A DNA stretch of 59,747 nt from Polynucleobacter sp. (lineage in GTDB: Bacteria > Pseudomonadota > Gammaproteobacteria > Burkholderiales > Burkholderiaceae): assembly GCA_030157655.1 (NCBI GenBank), contig JAOAUK010000030.1:1-59747 (forward strand), read 5' to 3'. The notes under the pieces are model-generated. The model had not been told where the DNA came from. It did no database searches and was given only the letters and a program-made list of their open reading frames with translations. This document shows positions 8,095 through 16,814 of the stretch, in pieces (the first letter of the stretch is position 1; each line of letters begins with the position of its first letter). The translations under genes and the position numbers were made by a program.

Positions 8095-9159
8095 TTATTT
8101 ACCAGTAAGCATCCATCTTACAAGTACATCAATATCGCCCTCAGGTACGTGAGCATGCGGTGGCATAGGGATTGCACCCCATGTGCCCGCACCACCAACC
8201 TTCACCTTCTTGTGCAACTTACTCATTGCATCAGCCTGTCCCTTGTATTTGGCAGCCACCTCTGAAATGGCTGGACCAATAGCACGGCTAGCTGGTGCAT
8301 GGCATGTTGAACAATTATGCTTCTTAAATAAGCCTTCTGGGGTGATAGATTCAGCTGCAGCCAAATTTACTGCCATTAAGCCCTTACCTGGTAACTTAGC
8401 CAATGGTGGCTTTGTTGTATCTGCGCCACGGAATGGACCATACGGTCTATTTTGCAGTGCAAGATTTTCATGGGCATTACGTGCGTAATCAGGCAATGTT
8501 GAACCAATCGTCACGTGTTTTGTGCAATTAGTCATACAAGCTGTTGCTTTAACGTCTGGCTTACCGCCCTCATTCCACATACCGTGCGCTTGAGTCATAC
8601 CATTACGGTTCGGCATTAACTTTTGCACTTCAGCAATATTTTGGTCACTTAAAGTGAAGTCTTCCGGAACAATCTCCGCCATCGATAAAACATAACCTAA
8701 TACAGCATAGGTGTCATCAACAGACAATGTTCTAGGAGCATTCCAAGGCATGGCGCGGTGAATGTAGTCCCAAAGCGTTGACACTGTTGCTACTTTCATC
8801 AAAGTAGTTCTTTGCGGCTGTTTATCACTTGTTAAAGAAGCTACACGACCAGTTTTAATGTCATCCTTAGTTGTACCGCCAACGATGGGCGTGAACACTT
8901 CATTTGATTCACCAAAAGTGCCATGACATGAAGCACAGCGACCTTCCCATACCTCTTGACCACGAGCTGTTGTGCCAGATCCCTTTGGAAGACCTTTGAA
9001 GTCAGGTCTAACATCAATGTCCCAAGCAGCCACTTCGGCTTTAGTTGCTTGACGGCCAATACCCGGGTAATTTGACTGGGCAAAAGCAGTTGTCACGGCA
9101 CCAAATGCCAAACCTGCCACCACGAGATGTTTAGTTAATTGATTAGCCAACTTGAACAT
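8095..9159 (-). CDS. soxD: Diheme cytochrome SoxD (SoxCD electron-accepting subunit)
   Basis: A 354-residue periplasmic cytochrome with a Sec signal and two heme sites, C75-A-S-C78-H79 and C283-S-T-C286-H287. It accepts electrons from the Mo subunit SoxC during oxidation of SoxY-bound sulfane sulfur and passes them to soluble cytochrome c. A further cysteine pair (C208, C212) lies between the domains and may form a disulfide. The start overlaps the end of soxC by 17 bases, with GGGGAG 7 bases before the ATG, showing tight coupling. Confidence 0.93.
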   Translation of the reverse strand: MFKLANQLTKHLVVAGLAFGAVTTAFAQSNYPGIGRQATKAEVAAWDIDVRPDFKGLPKGSGTTARGQEVWEGRCASCHGTFGESNEVFTPIVGGTTKDDIKTGRVASLTSDKQPQRTTLMKVATVSTLWDYIHRAMPWNAPRTLSVDDTYAVLGYVLSMAEIVPEDFTLSDQNIAEVQKLMPNRNGMTQAHGMWNEGGKPDVKATACMTNCTKHVTIGSTLPDYARNAHENLALQNRPYGPFRGADTTKPPLAKLPGKGLMAVNLAAAESITPEGLFKKHNCSTCHAPASRAIGPAISEVAAKYKGQADAMSKLHKKVKVGGAGTWGAIPMPPHAHVPEGDIDVLVRWMLTGK

Positions 9160-10492
9160 TGCTCAACTCCCCGTTCACATCAAGCTTCCATGCTTGAATT
9201 GAATTATTGTGATAAATGGAACGTGTACCACGAACCTCACGCAACTGTTTAACCATTGGCTGTACATAGCCTGTTTCATCAGTAGCGCGAGACATCAAGA
9301 TGGCTGGTGAACCATCCCATACCCAGTCCATATTGAAACGAGTAATCGCTTTCGATAAAACTGGAGTCTCTAGGCGAGCTCTACGCCAGTTATTACCGCC
9401 ATCAACTGAGATATCAACGTGCTTGATCTTGCCTCGGCCAGACCACGCCATACCACTGATGTTATAGAAGCCTTTGTCTAACAACTGTTGGCCACCTGAT
9501 GGCGTTGTGATCACAGACTTACACTCTTGTACAGTGGTGTACTGACGATGTAAACCACTTGGCAATAAGTCGATGTAGTGAACTGCTTCGTCTTTACTAG
9601 CGTATGGCATGTCGCCCACTTCAATACGACGCAACCACTTCACAGAACTCACACCTTGTACGCCAGGAACTAATAAACGTAATGGGTAACCATTTTCAGG
9701 GCGCAACATTTCACCGTTCATACCCCAAACCACTAATACGTCTTTTAACGCGTTGTCCATTGGAATAGTTCTAGTCATACCAGAACCATCGCCACCTTCG
9801 GCCAAAATGTACTTACCTTTTTTCAAATCCGCGCCGCACATATCTAGCAACACTGATAGAGGTACACCTGTGAATTCGCAGCAAGACAACATACCGTGCG
9901 TGTATTGAACGCTTGGCACAGCAACGTTACCCCACTCCAAACCTGTATTAGCACCGCACTCAATGAAGTGAATACGTGAAACGCTTGGCAAGCGCATCAA
10001 GTCATCCATGGTGAATACTTTTTCTTGACGAACCAAACCATTGATCATCAAACGATGTTGCGCTGGATCGATGTCATACCAACCTTGATGATGACGCTCG
10101 AAATGCAAACCGTTAGGTGTAATGATGCCGAAAAAACCTTGTAGCGGTGAAAACGCCACAGATGCTGCTGGCACACGAGTCAAACCTGGTGACTCACGAC
10201 GTTGTAATGCAGCTTCCCATTGTGAGGGCATACCGTAAGGACGAGCAGCAACTGGCTGACCTAAGGTCGTTTGCCATTGTTGCTTTTCCAAAATAACTTT
10301 TTCACCTTCAGCGGCGATTGCTGTACCTGCTGCTGTGGCACCTAAAGCCGCAACAAAACTCTTACGCAAGAAACCGCGGCGCTCTTCACTCAAACCATGC
10401 TCATAAACTTCATCAGCAAATTGCTGAGTCACAAAGTTTTCTGGCGCACGACGTAACCTACCTATTGGTGTAGATTTCTTTTTAACTGGCAC
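9143..10492 (-). CDS. soxC: Sulfur dehydrogenase molybdenum subunit SoxC
   Basis: A sulfite-oxidase-family Mo enzyme exported by Tat (SEERRGFLRKSF). In the frame opened by a TTG at 10519, the Mo-binding cysteine is C188 in HFIECGANTGLEWG, followed by the Mo-cofactor dimerisation domain with VKWLRRIEV. I prefer the GTG at 10492 as start because GGGGG lies 4 bases before it, while the TTG has no visible ribosome site. With SoxD it removes six electrons from SoxY-bound sulfane sulfur, so sulfate rather than stored sulfur should be the product. First gene of the sox operon. Confidence 0.94.
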   Translation of the reverse strand: MPVKKKSTPIGRLRRAPENFVTQQFADEVYEHGLSEERRGFLRKSFVAALGATAAGTAIAAEGEKVILEKQQWQTTLGQPVAARPYGMPSQWEAALQRRESPGLTRVPAASVAFSPLQGFFGIITPNGLHFERHHQGWYDIDPAQHRLMINGLVRQEKVFTMDDLMRLPSVSRIHFIECGANTGLEWGNVAVPSVQYTHGMLSCCEFTGVPLSVLLDMCGADLKKGKYILAEGGDGSGMTRTIPMDNALKDVLVVWGMNGEMLRPENGYPLRLLVPGVQGVSSVKWLRRIEVGDMPYASKDEAVHYIDLLPSGLHRQYTTVQECKSVITTPSGGQQLLDKGFYNISGMAWSGRGKIKHVDISVDGGNNWRRARLETPVLSKAITRFNMDWVWDGSPAILMSRATDETGYVQPMVKQLREVRGTRSIYHNNSIQAWKLDVNGELSNVQVG

Positions 10493-10716
10493 AGGACCCC
10501 CAAAGTTCAAACAATGCAAAATTTTTGTATGTTGAATATGTTTTCAACTAGTGTGAGATTATTCATGTTTATAGATCTTTTTGAAATATGCAAATAACAA
10601 AAAGTTGTTACTTTTTTGCGGTTTAAGGGTAAGCACTATGCTTTTTTCATGAACACTTATTTGCTTTATCTAACTGAAAATATTTTTTTGCTAACAGCTA
10701 TAAAATTTCACTAACT
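10493..10716. promoter_or_regulatory. Divergent promoter region between soxC and modB with an inverted repeat
   Basis: About 220 bases, very AT-rich, holding the divergent promoters of the sox operon and modBC. Close to soxC lies GTTGAATATGTTTTCAAC (10531-10548), perfect 6-base arms around 6 bases, a good candidate operator. I do not see a convincing ModE-type site, and no regulator gene (SoxR, ArsR type) is adjacent. Exact -35/-10 pairs cannot be assigned with confidence. Confidence 0.5.
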
Positions 10717-11358
10717 ATGTCATTTGATACACAAGCACTCATACTTTCACTCAAGCTCGCCTTGTGTACTTTGTTATTTTTAATTCCATTCGGAATTTGG
10801 GCCGCTTATCAACTGGCGCACAGCAAAAAAAATAAATCAGTTTTAGAAGCATCACTTGCTTTACCACTCATGTTACCTCCCACCGTTCTTGGTTACTACT
10901 TACTCGTTACATTTAGTGACATTAAATTTTTCAATCAACCGTTGGTGTTTAGCTTCACTGGTTTAGTGATTGCTTCAATTATTTTTAATTTGCCATTTGC
11001 CATTCAACCGATTCAGCGTGCATTCGAAGCAATCCCTTTAGAAATTAATGAAGCTGCCAAATGCAGCGGCTTAAATCGTTGGCAAGCATTCAAGCTCATA
11101 CAACTACCACTCGCTTGGCGAGGCATCATCAGTGCAGCTGTGATGACTTTTGCGCACACCCTTGGAGAGTTTGGCGTGGTCTTAATGATTGGCGGATCTA
11201 TTCCAGGAGAAACCAAAACGATTGCGATTTCAATCTACGATAGCGTACAAAATATGGATAACGCGGGTGCTGCGATGATGTCCTTGGCTTTGTTGCTCAC
11301 CTCATTATTGGCGATCACCTTGAGCTACCAGCTCACTAACCGGAAGAAGGTGCGCTAA
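10717..11358 (+). CDS. modB: Molybdate ABC transporter permease ModB
   Basis: A 213-residue inner-membrane permease with five to six helices. The sequence LPLMLPPTVLGYYLL and the EAAXXXGLNRWQAFKLIQLPLAWRGI coupling loop (residues ~110-135) mark the ModB/CysT type; MLPPTVLGYYLL is typical of ModB. It overlaps the modC start by one base (TAATG). No modA binding-protein gene is adjacent, so the binding protein must be elsewhere. The position beside soxC fits molybdenum supply to SoxC. Confidence 0.88.
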   Translation: MSFDTQALILSLKLALCTLLFLIPFGIWAAYQLAHSKKNKSVLEASLALPLMLPPTVLGYYLLVTFSDIKFFNQPLVFSFTGLVIASIIFNLPFAIQPIQRAFEAIPLEINEAAKCSGLNRWQAFKLIQLPLAWRGIISAAVMTFAHTLGEFGVVLMIGGSIPGETKTIAISIYDSVQNMDNAGAAMMSLALLLTSLLAITLSYQLTNRKKVR

Positions 11359-12443
11359 TGCTATACGTCAACATACATCGCCAAAAAGACTTCCCTATCA
11401 ACATTCAGTTTGAATGTGACTTAGGCGAGCTTCATGTGTTAGTCGGTCCATCTGGCAGTGGCAAAACAACCGCGTTAAGAAGCATTGCGGGCCTGTCTGA
11501 TGTAAATGGTTTGATTCGATGCCAAAACCAGGTATGGCTAGATACCACTCAAAAAACTTGCGTCCCAACAGAAAAAAGATCGGTTGGTTTTTTATTTCAA
11601 CAATATGCCCTATTTCCACACCTAACAGTTTTAGAAAACGTCTGCATCCCCTTAATCGCCAGACATGCGTCATCTAATGACGAAGGTCATCGTTGGTTAA
11701 AACGATTACGTATCGCCGATTTAGCAGATCGCTACCCTCACGAAATCTCTGGCGGTCAGCAACAGCGAGTTGCTCTAGCAAGGGCTTTAGCACGCGATCC
11801 TCAGGTGTTGTTATTGGATGAGCCGTTCTCTGCAGTAGATGCACCCACCCGTCAAAACCTTTACGAGGCTCTCTCAGAGCTACGCCAGGCTGTATCACTA
11901 CCTATTATTTTGGTCACACATGATCTCAATGAAGCGATTCGCTTGGGTGACAAAATTACCGTGATTGACAATGGCGTGAGCTTACAAACATCTGCTCCGC
12001 AACAATTACTAGATAAACCACGTAACGCACGCGTTGCAGAATTAGTGGGTAGCCCCAACTTATTTCAAGGTGTTTTTGAATCAGGCACCTTAAGCTGGGG
12101 GCATGCAGGTTTAAAACTGTTGGTAAAAGATAAAGGGAAAATCAAAAAGCCTACTGATGTGGCATGGGTAATTCCCAGTCACTCGATTGAGGTGATTAGC
12201 TCTGAACAAGATATAAATAGTTACAAAAACAATCTAATTGACTGCGAAGTTATTCGAGTCCGACAATTGGGTCAAATTGCTGTGGTTTATTGGCAAGTGA
12301 AAGGATGTGATGATCAAATCGTCTGGCAAGCTTCCGCCAATGAGCTAAGAAGATTAGGTATTACGGTGGGTGCTCACAAGAAGATTTACTTAGACTCCGA
12401 TCAAATACACATCATGCCAATCAACCCAGAACTCATTAAATAG
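11358..12443 (+). CDS. modC: Molybdate ABC transporter ATP-binding protein ModC
   Basis: A 361-residue ATPase. Walker A is GPSGSGKTT (near residue 32), the Q-loop is in GFLFQQYALFPHL, the signature is ISGGQQQRVALARAL, Walker B is VLLLDEPFSAVD, and the switch histidine is in LVTHD. The last third (about residues 240-361) is a TOBE/MOP-like oxyanion-sensing domain, as in ModC. It pairs with modB. A sulfate ATPase would look similar, but the ModB partner favours molybdate or tungstate. Confidence 0.87.
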   Translation: MLYVNIHRQKDFPINIQFECDLGELHVLVGPSGSGKTTALRSIAGLSDVNGLIRCQNQVWLDTTQKTCVPTEKRSVGFLFQQYALFPHLTVLENVCIPLIARHASSNDEGHRWLKRLRIADLADRYPHEISGGQQQRVALARALARDPQVLLLDEPFSAVDAPTRQNLYEALSELRQAVSLPIILVTHDLNEAIRLGDKITVIDNGVSLQTSAPQQLLDKPRNARVAELVGSPNLFQGVFESGTLSWGHAGLKLLVKDKGKIKKPTDVAWVIPSHSIEVISSEQDINSYKNNLIDCEVIRVRQLGQIAVVYWQVKGCDDQIVWQASANELRRLGITVGAHKKIYLDSDQIHIMPINPELIK

Positions 12444-12457
12444 TTAAACGAGGTTTT

Positions 12458-13462
12458 ATGAAGATGAATAACCGCAGAAATATCCTTAAATTATCTCTAG
12501 GTGCTGCAGGTTTACTAGTCTTACCTCAAGCCATTGAACTGGCTAAAGCAACCGAGGACTTCATCAAAGGTCCTCGCGTCAAAGATCACCCCATCAAACA
12601 ATTAAGTAAACATGTTTGGATGATTTATTCACCGGATGGTTTTCCTACTGCAGAGAACCAAGGGATGATGGCCAACATCACTTTTGCCATTACAGCCAAA
12701 GGTGTGGTGGTGTTAGATAGCGGCGCATCACTTCAAATTGGGGAGATGGCGATTCGGATGCTCAAAACAGTGACCAAACAACCGGTCGTTGCTATCTTTA
12801 ACTCCCACTATCATGGCGATCACTTTTTAGGCAATCAAGCGTTCATTGATGCCTATGGGCCAATGCCTATTTATGCACACCCCTATAGCCTTGAACAAAT
12901 CAAAGGGATTGAAGGCAATACTTGGCGCAGTCTCATGGAACGTTGGACTAATCAAGCCACGGTAGGTACCAAAGTTATTCCACCAACACACCCCGTCAAA
13001 CATGGTGACGTATTTAACTATGGTGATGTCACTATCAAGGTTCATCACTATGGTGTTGCACATACCCCGGGTGATATTTGCATGGAAGTGGTTGAAGACA
13101 AGGTCACCCATGTTGGCGATATTGCCATGGACCAAAGAATTGCCAATATTGATGACGGATCCTATGTTGGCACATTTAAAACATACAAAGCTCTTTACGA
13201 ATCAGCTGGTCAACAGTTATGGATACCTGGTCATGGACACGCCAAAAAAGAATTGCTGAACGAGTACGGGGCATTTTTAGCAGGCATCTATGAAACATGT
13301 GTTCAAGCGGTTAAGGATGGCATCGACCCAAGCACTGCCAAAGGATTGGTTTTGAAAGATCCTCGAGTCATTAAGTATGCGAAAAACACCAAAGGCTTTG
13401 AAGCAAATATCGGCAAGTACGTGAGTCTTGCTTACTTAGAAGCAGAAAAGGAAGCCTTTTAA
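12458..13462 (+). CDS. Tat-exported MBL-fold metallohydrolase, SoxH-like
   Basis: A 334-residue metallo-beta-lactamase-fold protein with a Tat-like N-terminus (NNRRNILKLSLGAA). Zinc ligands are visible in HYHGDH (H117, H119, D121, H122), H near VAHTPGD, D in HVGDIAMD, and H in IPGHGH. The family includes SoxH of sox clusters and quinoprotein-relay-associated hydrolases; its substrate is unknown. It is 14 bases after modC and next to the sox operon, which supports the SoxH-like reading. GAGG lies 4 bases before the chosen ATG; an ATG two codons later is possible. Confidence 0.78.
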   Translation: MKMNNRRNILKLSLGAAGLLVLPQAIELAKATEDFIKGPRVKDHPIKQLSKHVWMIYSPDGFPTAENQGMMANITFAITAKGVVVLDSGASLQIGEMAIRMLKTVTKQPVVAIFNSHYHGDHFLGNQAFIDAYGPMPIYAHPYSLEQIKGIEGNTWRSLMERWTNQATVGTKVIPPTHPVKHGDVFNYGDVTIKVHHYGVAHTPGDICMEVVEDKVTHVGDIAMDQRIANIDDGSYVGTFKTYKALYESAGQQLWIPGHGHAKKELLNEYGAFLAGIYETCVQAVKDGIDPSTAKGLVLKDPRVIKYAKNTKGFEANIGKYVSLAYLEAEKEAF

Positions 13463-13472
13463 GCTTCCTTTT
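13446..13472 (+). terminator. Terminator overlapping the end of the SoxH-like gene
   Basis: AAAAGGAAGC (13446-13455) pairs with GCTTCCTTTT (13463-13472) around a 7-base loop that contains the stop codon. The run of T after the stem fits termination of modB-modC-soxH. It also separates this unit from convergent metZ. Confidence 0.75.
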
Positions 13473-13501
13473 CATGAACAGCGAGTATTCGGTTTAAATG
13501 T

Positions 13502-14704
13502 CTAAGCCTTTAAACCAGGCAATAAATCGTTTTTGATATCTTCGATATTTTCTAGACCAACCGCAATACGTACCAAACTATCCGTGATGCCGGCTGCTGC
13601 ACGAGCCTCCGGTGTCACTCGCACATGCGTGGTAGTTGCTGGATGCGTGATGGTTGTTCTTGTATCACCCAAATTGGCTGTGATCGATAACAATTTAGTG
13701 CCATCAATCACCTTCCAAGCAGCTTCTTTGCCACCTTTGAGTGTGAACGACAAAATGGGACCGCCCATTTTTTGCTGAGCTTTTGCCAACTCATACTGCG
13801 GATGAGACTTCAAGCCAGGATGGTAAACACGCTCAACAGCTGGTTGCTTTTCTAACCACTCCGCTAGCTCTAGAGCTGATTGGCTTTGTTTCTCTACTCT
13901 TAAGTTAAGAGTTTCTAAACCCTTCAAAATCACCCAGGCATTAAATGCAGAAAGCGTTGGCCCAGCCGTACGTACGTACGGAAAGACCTTACCCAAAATA
14001 AATTCTTCCGTGCCCACTACTGCGCCACCTAAAACACGGCCCTGACCATCGAGGTACTTGGTCGCAGAATGAATCACCACATCAGCACCCAACTCTAGAG
14101 GCTTCTGTAACGCCGGTGTGCAAAAGCAGTTATCGACCACATACAGCGCATTAGCCGCTTTTGCAATTTTTGCTATCCCTGCTATATCCGCCACTTCCGT
14201 CAATGGATTCGATGGGGTTTCCAAATAAAACAGTTTGGTATTTGGTTTGACCGCAGATTTCCATGAGCCAAGATCAGACATATCCACATACGTTGTTTCA
14301 ATGCCAAACTTACCCAAAATTGCCGTGAATAATTGAATCGTTGCGCCAAACACAGAGCGTGAGCAAACAACGTGATCCCCTGCTTGCAAATGAGACATTG
14401 CCACAGTCATAATCGCAGACATACCAGAAGAGGTCGCAATACAAGCCTCCCCACCTTCCATCGCAGCCAAGCGATCTTGGAACATCGCCACAGTAGGATT
14501 GGTAAATCTTGAATAAATAAACCCTTTTTCTGCATTGGCAAAACCATGAGCTGCATCAGCAGCGCTGTCAAAACAGAAACTAGATGTCAAAAACATCGCT
14601 TCAGAGTGCTCATTAAATTCTGTACGACGAACACCCGCTCTAACACCCAAGGTGTCAGTTTGCAGATTTTTGATATCGAGAGGTGCTCTTTTTTTATCGC
14701 TCAT
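13502..14704 (-). CDS. metZ: O-succinylhomoserine sulfhydrylase
   Basis: A 400-residue PLP enzyme of the Cys/Met metabolism family. It makes homocysteine from O-succinylhomoserine and sulfide. The PLP lysine is in HSATKYLDGQGR, and TNPTVAMFQDRLAAMEGGE and YLETPSNPL are family landmarks. In proteobacteria this gene commonly follows purF, as here (9-base gap). Last gene of the long minus-strand run. O-acetylhomoserine as substrate cannot be excluded from sequence. Confidence 0.92.
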   Translation of the reverse strand: MSDKKRAPLDIKNLQTDTLGVRAGVRRTEFNEHSEAMFLTSSFCFDSAADAAHGFANAEKGFIYSRFTNPTVAMFQDRLAAMEGGEACIATSSGMSAIMTVAMSHLQAGDHVVCSRSVFGATIQLFTAILGKFGIETTYVDMSDLGSWKSAVKPNTKLFYLETPSNPLTEVADIAGIAKIAKAANALYVVDNCFCTPALQKPLELGADVVIHSATKYLDGQGRVLGGAVVGTEEFILGKVFPYVRTAGPTLSAFNAWVILKGLETLNLRVEKQSQSALELAEWLEKQPAVERVYHPGLKSHPQYELAKAQQKMGGPILSFTLKGGKEAAWKVIDGTKLLSITANLGDTRTTITHPATTTHVRVTPEARAAAGITDSLVRIAVGLENIEDIKNDLLPGLKA

Positions 14705-14713
14705 GACTCAATA

Positions 14714-16255
14714 CTACTCTTGAGATGCTAAATGTAAATGTAATTGTGATCTTGCCAAATCAGAACCTTCAGCTTGCTGGCGATCCGCCAAAGACTTTGG
14801 CGTATTACGAGAAGCCTCCAAAGCATCCAAATAAGACTCAGTGATATCGCCAGTAATGTACTGGCCATCAAAGCAAGAGGCATCAAAGTTAGCAATTGCT
14901 GGGTTGATATCTCTCACTGCTTTTTTAAGATCTTCAACATCTTGATAAATGAGTTCGTCTGCACCAATCAACTTGGTGATCTCATCATGTGTACGGCCAT
15001 AAGCCACTAACTCACTTCGCGTTGGCATATCAATACCGTAGACGTTAGGGAATCGCACAGGAGGTGCTGCTGAAGCAAAAATTACTTTTTTAGCACCCGC
15101 ATCACGCGCCATTTGTACGATTTCATATGAAGTGGTACCGCGCACAATCGAGTCATCCACAATCAAAACGTTTTTGTCTTTGAACTCTAAACGCATCGCA
15201 TTGAGTTTTTGACGCACTGACTTTTTACGCATCGCTTGACCAGGCATGATGAAGGTACGGCCAACATAACGATTCTTAAAGAAACCTTCACGGTATGGCA
15301 CACCCAATAACTTAGCTACCTGCATCGCAGCTGGGCGGCTTGAATCAGGAATTGGCATAACCACATCAATTTGCGAAACATCTGTCTCACGAGCAATCTT
15401 TTCTGCTAAGTAGTTACCCATCAATAAGCGCACGTCATACACAGTCACGCCATCAATACATGAATCCGGTCTAGCCAAATACACATACTCAAAAATACAT
15501 GGGTTTAAGCGCGCGTTCTCAGCGCACAATTTACTTTGGAACTGACCATCCATACCAATGAAGATAGCCTCACCAGGTGCGACATCTCTCACAAACTTAA
15601 AGCCAAGACCTTCTAGCGTTACAGATTCAGAAGCAATCATCCACTCAGGGCCTTGCGCCGTATCCATACGGCCAATACATAACGGACGAATACCAAATGG
15701 ATCACGGAAGGCTAACAAACCATAACCAGAAATTAAAGACACTACCGCGTAAGAACCTTTCAAACGCTTGTGAACCTCAGTCACAGCAGTAAAAGCAGCA
15801 CCAGCATCTAATGCAATGCTGTTAGTAGCACGCTGCAACTCATCTGCTAAAACGTTAAGCAAAACTTCTGTATCTGAATTGGTATTAATGTGGCGACGAT
15901 CGCGATAGAACATCTCATCACGCAAAGCAGGCGCATTAGTTAAATTACCGTTGTGAGCCAAGATGATGCCAAATGGAGCGTTCACATAAAAAGGTTGTGC
16001 CTCTTCTTCGCTACTAGCAGAGCCAGCCGTTGGATAACGCACCTGACCAATACCTGCGTTACCCGGCAAGCTACGCATATTGCGCGTACGAAACACATCA
16101 CGCACCATACCATTGGCTTTGTGCATGCTAAATGAACTGCCATTCATGGTAGCAATACCTGCTGCATCTTGTCCACGATGTTGCAACAGCAACAAAGCGT
16201 CATAGAGCAACTGATTTACTGGACTATTGCCTACTGCACCGACAATCCCGCACAT
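14714..16255 (-). CDS. purF: Amidophosphoribosyltransferase
   Basis: A 513-residue enzyme of the first committed purine step, making phosphoribosylamine from PRPP and glutamine. The mature N-terminal nucleophile is C2 (MCGIVGAVG), followed by the Ntn glutaminase domain (RGQDAAGI, HNGNLTNA). The C-terminal phosphoribosyltransferase domain has the PRPP loop VLIVDDSIVRGTTS. Length is standard. It lies 24 bases after cvpA, the conserved cvpA-purF pairing. Confidence 0.97.
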   Translation of the reverse strand: MCGIVGAVGNSPVNQLLYDALLLLQHRGQDAAGIATMNGSSFSMHKANGMVRDVFRTRNMRSLPGNAGIGQVRYPTAGSASSEEEAQPFYVNAPFGIILAHNGNLTNAPALRDEMFYRDRRHINTNSDTEVLLNVLADELQRATNSIALDAGAAFTAVTEVHKRLKGSYAVVSLISGYGLLAFRDPFGIRPLCIGRMDTAQGPEWMIASESVTLEGLGFKFVRDVAPGEAIFIGMDGQFQSKLCAENARLNPCIFEYVYLARPDSCIDGVTVYDVRLLMGNYLAEKIARETDVSQIDVVMPIPDSSRPAAMQVAKLLGVPYREGFFKNRYVGRTFIMPGQAMRKKSVRQKLNAMRLEFKDKNVLIVDDSIVRGTTSYEIVQMARDAGAKKVIFASAAPPVRFPNVYGIDMPTRSELVAYGRTHDEITKLIGADELIYQDVEDLKKAVRDINPAIANFDASCFDGQYITGDITESYLDALEASRNTPKSLADRQQAEGSDLARSQLHLHLASQE

Positions 16256-16279
16256 ATAAAACCTCTATCTTTTTAAAAC

Positions 16280-16795
16280 TTACTTCTTCAACTGCTCAGA
16301 CACCTGAGCAGCCCACTCATCCGGTAACCATGCCTTAGCCATGCCAGTTAACAATTCAACGGCAGGCAAGCACCACGCTTTACGCCATTCAGTAGTTTGA
16401 GAAAGGCTGGTTAAAACAATCAGACTACTCAAAATAACCACAATCAAAAGACCTCTTAACAAGCCAAACGCAAAACCTAATAGTCGATCCATAGGACTTA
16501 AGCCTGCTTGCTGCATGATTTTCGCTAAAAAGCGTCCAATTAAGGCGCAAATAATCATGGTCAGAATAAATAGGATCACAAAGCCTAAAGCTAAGCGAGT
16601 CATATCACCACCAGGAACTCCCGTTAACCATTCTTGAGCTAACCAAGTCGCGTAGTGATATGAAATCCAAGCTGCAGCAACCCAACCAACCAATGCCAAC
16701 ACCTCTCTGACCAAACCACGCCACACACCTACTAATGATGAGATGACTAAGATGGTAAAGAAGGCGATGTCGACAAGTGTGAAATGAAGGTTCAT
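16280..16795 (-). CDS. cvpA: CvpA family membrane protein
   Basis: A 171-residue inner-membrane protein with four hydrophobic segments. The N-terminal DIAFFTILVISSLVGVWRGLVREVL and the SPMDRLLGFAFGLLRG segment are typical of CvpA (colicin V production protein). The family affects cell-envelope homeostasis in several bacteria, but the molecular role is unclear. The gene sits between a SPOR-domain gene and purF, the widespread proteobacterial order. Confidence 0.93.
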   Translation of the reverse strand: MNLHFTLVDIAFFTILVISSLVGVWRGLVREVLALVGWVAAAWISYHYATWLAQEWLTGVPGGDMTRLALGFVILFILTMIICALIGRFLAKIMQQAGLSPMDRLLGFAFGLLRGLLIVVILSSLIVLTSLSQTTEWRKAWCLPAVELLTGMAKAWLPDEWAAQVSEQLKK

Positions 16796-16814
16796 GTTAT
16801 CTGCGCCCGTCTAT

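Noticed and set aside
10549-10716. ModE operator in the modB upstream region
   Set aside because: No pair of TATAAC-like arms with the needed spacing could be found; the AT-rich tracts alone are not evidence.
13966-13981. Perfect 16-base palindrome CCGTACGTACGTACGG
   Set aside because: It lies inside the conserved metZ frame, where Pro-Tyr-Val-Arg-Thr codons create it; no regulatory context.
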